From: Thermodesulfobacteriota bacterium
GTDB taxonomy: Bacteria > Desulfobacterota > UBA8473
Assembly: GCA_040757775.1 (NCBI GenBank)
Contig: JBFLWQ010000005.1
Coordinates: 72,295-136,294 of the forward strand
Reading direction: 5' to 3'
Length of the DNA: 64,000 bases
Shown here: in pieces, positions 60,316-64,000 of the stretch
Numbering within the stretch: position 1 is the first letter of the stretch
How the letters are laid out: every line of letters starts with the position of its first letter
Notes under the pieces: model-generated
Told to the model about the DNA's origin: nothing
Databases searched by the model: none
What the model saw: the letters and a program-made list of their open reading frames with translations, nothing else
Made by a program: the position numbers and the translations under genes

Positions 60316-60858
60316 CTATTTCTCTATACCCTTTCTAGACTCTATACCCCCTGCATAATAGTGTTTTATATCCAGCATCTCCGTGACCAGGTCAGCCTTT
60401 TGCACCACTTCAGGTTTTGCATACCTCCCGGTTAAGACCAGTTCCACATTTTCTGGTTTATCTTGCATCAACGCCAACAGGTCTTCCAGCACAACCAATC
60501 CAAAGTCAACAGCTACATTGACCTCGTCCAGTATGACCACATCATATTCTCCACTCAAGACTACTTCCTGGGCTAGCTTGAATGCCTTTTTAGCCCAGTC
60601 AACATCGACCTTCTCAGGGTTTTCTCTATTGACAAAGTCAGCCCTTCCCATCTGTTTAATAGTCAAATAAGGGGCAAGTAGTTTTTTTGCTGATATCAAC
60701 TCACCATATTCAATGTTACCTTTCATGAATTGTATCATATAAACCCTATACCCATGTCCTATTGCCCTGAGAGCCAGACCCAAAGAAGCAGTAGTCTTCC
60801 CCTTCCCATTGCCAGTATAAACCTGGATCATCCCTCTTTCCAATCTCTCCCTTTCCAT
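60316..60858 (-). CDS. cobO: Cob(I)yrinic acid a,c-diamide adenosyltransferase
   Basis: A 180-residue CobO/BtuR-type enzyme. The P-loop is VYTGNGKGKTTASLGLALRA (about residues 14-33), and VILDEVNVAVDFGLV and ELVLTGRYAKPEVVQKADLV follow. It transfers the adenosyl group of ATP to cobalt during adenosyl-B12 synthesis or salvage. It ends two bases from ychF, convergent with it, and no other cob gene is beside it. B12 use fits an anaerobe with acyl-CoA metabolism. Confidence 0.95.
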   Translation of the reverse strand: MERERLERGMIQVYTGNGKGKTTASLGLALRAIGHGYRVYMIQFMKGNIEYGELISAKKLLAPYLTIKQMGRADFVNRENPEKVDVDWAKKAFKLAQEVVLSGEYDVVILDEVNVAVDFGLVVLEDLLALMQDKPENVELVLTGRYAKPEVVQKADLVTEMLDIKHYYAGGIESRKGIEK

Positions 60859-60887
60859 ATTAATCTCCCTTTCGATAAGTAGGATAT

Positions 60888-60915
60888 GTAGGGGCGCAGC
60901 GCACCGTGCCCCTAC
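60888..60915. repeat. Short inverted repeat (GTAGGGGC...GCCCCTAC)
   Basis: GTAGGGGC (60888-60895) and GCCCCTAC (60908-60915) form an 8-bp stem around GCAGCGCACCGT, upstream of cobO. The rest of the 285-base spacer up to the cyclase gene shows nothing recognisable beyond the ribosome site AAAGGAGC. Confidence 0.6.
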
Positions 60916-61143
60916 TCCTTTTTATGAGTCCTCATTGAAAGATACTAGTTTTACGTTCTTTTGTCAAGAAAGGGATGGCGGGTGTCTGATTTTCTCAGCC
61001 GCAAGGTTTTTATGGAACTTCTGCCCTTTCTTATATTGACTTGAAATCGACTTTACTTTATATTATGGACAAATAAAATACTATTTTTCTCATTATTTTT
61101 ATAATTCCATTCACTTCTTATATCAAATGAAAAGGAGCAATAG

Positions 61144-63120
61144 ATGCGAGGGTTAAAAGATTATGTTATAAATAACTTTGAGCGTGTATTTATATTGGTT
61201 ATCTTAATCAGCGTTTTGGTGATCTATTACTTTGTACCTTATAAACTTGCCTTTCTGAATGTATTTTACCTGCCTGTTCTTCTTTCAGGTTATTTTTCAG
61301 GGAGACGGTACGCTACCCTGGGAGCTTTCCTTTCTATACTTTTAGTTGCAATTTTTTTCTATTATTTCCCGGAATCTTTCATTACTGGCGAGAGCAGGTT
61401 TGATACACTGTTCAAAATAATCCTCTGGGGTAGTTTCCTTTTGGTGGCGGCTTACCTTACAGGCTTATTGCATGAAAAATTGGCAGAGGAAAATAGAAAT
61501 ACTTTGGCTTTAAATGAAACCTTAAAGGAAACCAATAAAGAATTGGAAGTGGCTAATGAGAGTTTGAAAAGTTATACCGAGGATTTAGATAAAAAGGCGG
61601 CAGAATTGAGGGAAAAAAATGAGGTTATACTCCATCTTAAAGAGAGAATTGAAAATGCCTTATATTCTACTATGGATAGTACTTTGGCCAAGTTAATTAT
61701 TGAGAGACGAGTACGTAATGAAAAGACTAACATAAGTGTCCTTTTCAGCGACCTGGTTGGATTTTCTACATTTTCAGACAAAAAGCGTCCGGAAATAGTT
61801 GTCGAAGAGCTAAATAAATACTTTGGGGAAATGGAGAGCATTGTAGTTAAATATAAAGGGCATATTGATAAATACCTTGGTGACGGAATGATGTGTGAGT
61901 TTGGTGCCCCTGTTGCTGATTATAGGTTACATGCTCTACATGCTGTGGTAGCTGGTATTAATATGCAAGACCGTTTGAGGGACATTAAGTTGCCCTTGCG
62001 AATGAGGATTGGAGTATCTACTGGCTATGCTATTACTGGATTAATAGGTCAGCAGAAAAAGAGTTACACAGCGATTGGAGATGTTGTCAACTTAGCTAAA
62101 AGACTGGAAGAAATATGTCCTCCAAGTGGTATATTTGTGGATGAAGAGACTTTAATCCGTGTTAAGCAATATGTTAATTTTGAGAGGGTAAGAGTTATGG
62201 ATATCAGGGACGAACATGAGGAAGAATACTCTAGAGTAAAAAATGAGATCGAATCCTGTTTGCAGGAGTTAGAAAGAAACCCAAAAGATGTAAGCCTTCT
62301 GTATAGAATAGGAAAACTCTATTTTGAAACTTACGATATTAGTACTGCCATAGGTTTTTTTAAAAAGGCTTTAGAGTTAGATCCAGACAATAATGAGGTG
62401 AAAATTGCATATGCTGATGCTACGTTGAACAGAGATACATTTGAGAAAATAGAGATTAAAGGTAGGAAGGAAAGGGTTGCCGTTTACAAAATTTTAGGAT
62501 TGAAAGACCCATTACAGGACCGTAGTAAAATCCCTGAATCTTTTTATAATCAGTACAAATATGTTCTGGATATTATTAAGGTTCCCTATGATGTGATTTT
62601 ACCAACAGAGGTTATTGATGGCAATATAGGGTCATCAAAGGTAGGAGCCATTATTGCCTATGCCATTGCCAGTAAATTGAATTTACCGGATTCAGAAAAA
62701 GAAAGAATAATGACTGCTGCTTTTTTTCGGGATATCGGCAAAGAGATGGTTCCTGCCTATCTGCTAAATCGAGAAGGTACACTGACTGATTTGGAGCTTA
62801 AAGAAATCAGGAAGCATACGTTGGAGGGTGTGGTAACACTGCAGACTATGGGCTATAAGGATGAAAAAATGCTGAGTTATATTAGAGATCATCATGAACG
62901 TTATGATGGAAATGGCTACCCTAATGGGAAAAAGGGTGATGAGATTTCCACTGGAGCAAGGATTGTGGGAATAGCAGATTCTTTTAATGCCCTTATCTCT
63001 GTTAGACCGTATCGTGATTCTTGGGATAGAGATATGGCAGTAAGAGAATTAGAGAGAGAGTTTATGCAAGACCAGGATAATAAGGGGATAGTAGACGCTT
63101 TGGCTGGATTGATTAGTTAA
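61144..63120 (+). CDS. Membrane class III nucleotide cyclase fused to TPR and HD-GYP-like domains
   Basis: A 658-residue signalling protein. Three N-terminal membrane helices (about residues 15-110) are followed by a coiled coil (115-175) and a class III cyclase domain (about 190-365). Its metal Asp residues are present: D203 in LFSDLVGFS and D247 in YLGDGMMCEFG. A TPR unit (about 375-430, FFKKALELDPDNNEVKIAYA) leads to an HD-GYP-like domain (about 490-650). HHERYDGNGYPNG (HH 583-584, GYP 591-593) is conserved, but the usual HD is RD (R529-D530, FFRDIGK), so one metal ligand is missing. AAAGGAGC precedes ATG 61144. Confidence 0.88.
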   Translation: MRGLKDYVINNFERVFILVILISVLVIYYFVPYKLAFLNVFYLPVLLSGYFSGRRYATLGAFLSILLVAIFFYYFPESFITGESRFDTLFKIILWGSFLLVAAYLTGLLHEKLAEENRNTLALNETLKETNKELEVANESLKSYTEDLDKKAAELREKNEVILHLKERIENALYSTMDSTLAKLIIERRVRNEKTNISVLFSDLVGFSTFSDKKRPEIVVEELNKYFGEMESIVVKYKGHIDKYLGDGMMCEFGAPVADYRLHALHAVVAGINMQDRLRDIKLPLRMRIGVSTGYAITGLIGQQKKSYTAIGDVVNLAKRLEEICPPSGIFVDEETLIRVKQYVNFERVRVMDIRDEHEEEYSRVKNEIESCLQELERNPKDVSLLYRIGKLYFETYDISTAIGFFKKALELDPDNNEVKIAYADATLNRDTFEKIEIKGRKERVAVYKILGLKDPLQDRSKIPESFYNQYKYVLDIIKVPYDVILPTEVIDGNIGSSKVGAIIAYAIASKLNLPDSEKERIMTAAFFRDIGKEMVPAYLLNREGTLTDLELKEIRKHTLEGVVTLQTMGYKDEKMLSYIRDHHERYDGNGYPNGKKGDEISTGARIVGIADSFNALISVRPYRDSWDRDMAVRELEREFMQDQDNKGIVDALAGLIS

Positions 63121-63715
63121 GTAACATGGTGTATGCATATAAAACAGACCATAACCACGGGCCGAACTGGATGCGCGGAAAAATCGCTACACACCTATTA
63201 GCCCTGCCGTTAGGGGCATCTGAAGGAAATAGTTACAGTTTTCATAATACTTTTTTTCGGAACAGTCTCTACTAAATATATTAAAGATTGCCACAGATTC
63301 TTACTTGGTTTCCCAACACGGTTTCAGACAAAGAGTCTGCACCCAAAAAATTACCTAATTACTGAGCGTAATTAGTTGTCTAATTTTTCTGTATATCATT
63401 CCAAAAGTGATGTCCCGTGAGGCAGCTTCATCGGAACGGAAATTATAGAAGGTGGTAACTATAGAACAAAGCCGAAGAAAGCCTAAGAATTCTCCACCGT
63501 TAGGGAAAAAACCCAAGCTTTTCTTTAAGAATGTTGTGCAATACTTAGTTCGATTTTTCTCTTCCATCTAATCAAGATAGACACCTAAGAAATCATGATA
63601 ATTTTTGCCTAATAAGAAATTTTATTCTTTTTCGGGACGAGATAATTAGCGTTTTAAGAGGGTAGAAGGAGAACCTTTTGGAAGGCAGATAATCTGAACA
63701 AGAAGAGGTGGCTTT
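63121..63715. other. Non-coding spacer of about 595 bases
   Basis: No gene is supported on either strand; the longest frames have no ribosome site or recognisable family. The sequence GCCGTTAGGGGCATCTGAAGG and nearby short inverted pieces could be RNA structure, but no known riboswitch is recognised. The spacer ends with the ribosome binding region of the carboxylase gene. Confidence 0.45.
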
Positions 63716-64000
63716 ATGGATTATGAAGAGGGGCGTAAAAAGCTTGAACAAGAGCGTTTATGGGTTCAGGAAAAAAGTAGCCAGAAGCAATTGGAACGAC
63801 ATCGAAAGAAAAGGAAATACCATGTCTCGGAAAGAATAGAGAAGCTCGTAGACCCGGGAAGCTGGCTGGAATACGGCCAATTTGCTCGCTCACTTGAGCC
63901 TGCTCATAAGGAACGGTCACGAAGAGATGCAGTAATGACAGGTTTAGGCAAGATTAACGGACGAACGATTGCTATTCTTGGAGACGATATTACGTCAATG
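63716..64000 (+). CDS. Acyl-CoA carboxylase carboxyltransferase subunit, N-terminal part
   Basis: The frame starts at ATG 63716 after AGAAGAGGTGG and is open to the right edge, so only the first 95 residues are seen. They contain HVSERIEKLVDPGSWLEYGQ, ERSRRDAVMTGLGKINGRTI and AILGDDITSM, which match the N-terminal region of propionyl/acetyl-CoA carboxylase carboxyltransferase (beta) subunits. The long charged N-terminal helix is also typical. The enzyme moves a carboxyl group from biotin to an acyl-CoA. The acyl substrate cannot be judged from this part. Confidence 0.82.
   Translation, partial: MDYEEGRKKLEQERLWVQEKSSQKQLERHRKKRKYHVSERIEKLVDPGSWLEYGQFARSLEPAHKERSRRDAVMTGLGKINGRTIAILGDDITSM

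Noticed and set aside
63121-63715. Riboswitch in the spacer before the carboxylase gene
   Set aside because: Some short complementary pieces exist, but no known aptamer core could be matched.

Overview
This 64 kb window reads as a chromosomal stretch of an anaerobic Gram-negative bacterium of the deltaproteobacterial (Desulfobacterota-like) type. The grounds are the gene orders rpsF-rpsR-DUF2232-rplI-dnaB and ispE-spoVG-tRNA-Gln-prs-rplY-pth-ychF, a cytoplasmic PAS kinase paired with an NtrC-type regulator, many outer-membrane-style lipoproteins, a MEMO1-AMMECR1 fusion, and an AspRS with features of the non-discriminating type. Assignment to a named taxon is not possible from sequence alone. 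Starts are a mix of ATG, GTG and TTG, mostly with good Shine-Dalgarno (SD) sites outside the first 7 kb.

Region 1 (1-19.5 kb) is a surface polysaccharide locus. It begins with an AT-rich block of glycosyltransferases, a left-handed beta-helix acetyltransferase and an O-antigen ligase/polymerase. It continues with a UbiA-type polyprenyl-phosphate transferase, a DUF362 protein, a WecA-like initiating transferase, a DegT aminotransferase and a CapD/WbpM-type membrane dehydratase. It ends with a truncated CHASE2 protein, a HEAT-repeat lipoprotein, a second ligase/polymerase, a secreted glycoside-hydrolase-like protein and a TPR protein. Degenerate 7-8 bp tandem repeats and a 13-bp palindromic word occur between and even inside these genes.

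Region 2 (19.8-24.4 kb) is housekeeping: rsfS, comF, a polyprenyl diphosphate synthase, a small membrane protein that overlaps a leftover PAS/coiled-coil tail, and aspS. Region 3 (24.4-33.5 kb) is accessory: hypothetical genes, a lipoprotein gene with an in-frame amber codon, hicBA, brnTA, a glycosyltransferase, a CHAT-protease lipoprotein, a frameshifted ParE module and a truncated HepT next to MntA. It also holds large palindromes and one attC-like fold. Region 4 (33.5-37.4 kb) carries the MEMO1-AMMECR1 fusion, ftsY and an acyl-CoA dehydrogenase on the minus strand.

Region 5 (37.5-44.7 kb) is the most interesting. A consensus sigma-70 promoter precedes a run of secreted small proteins (SH3/BamE-like, Ada-like Cys-rich, thermonuclease). 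These lead directly into hxsD, hxsB and hxsC of the His-Xaa-Ser (Hxs) system, which encodes two radical SAM proteins. The presumed substrate HxsA, with seven uninterrupted His-Xaa-Ser triplets, lies tail to tail on the other strand. hxsB carries a one-base frame break. Beyond hxsA lie decayed gene fragments (comEC tail) and a possible structured RNA. Region 6 (44.7-64 kb) is core: a two-component system, hisS, the S6/S18/L9/DnaB operon, a Clp ATPase, the ispE to ychF block with tRNA-Gln, cobO, a cyclase-TPR-HD-GYP fusion, and the start of an acyl-CoA carboxylase subunit at the right edge.
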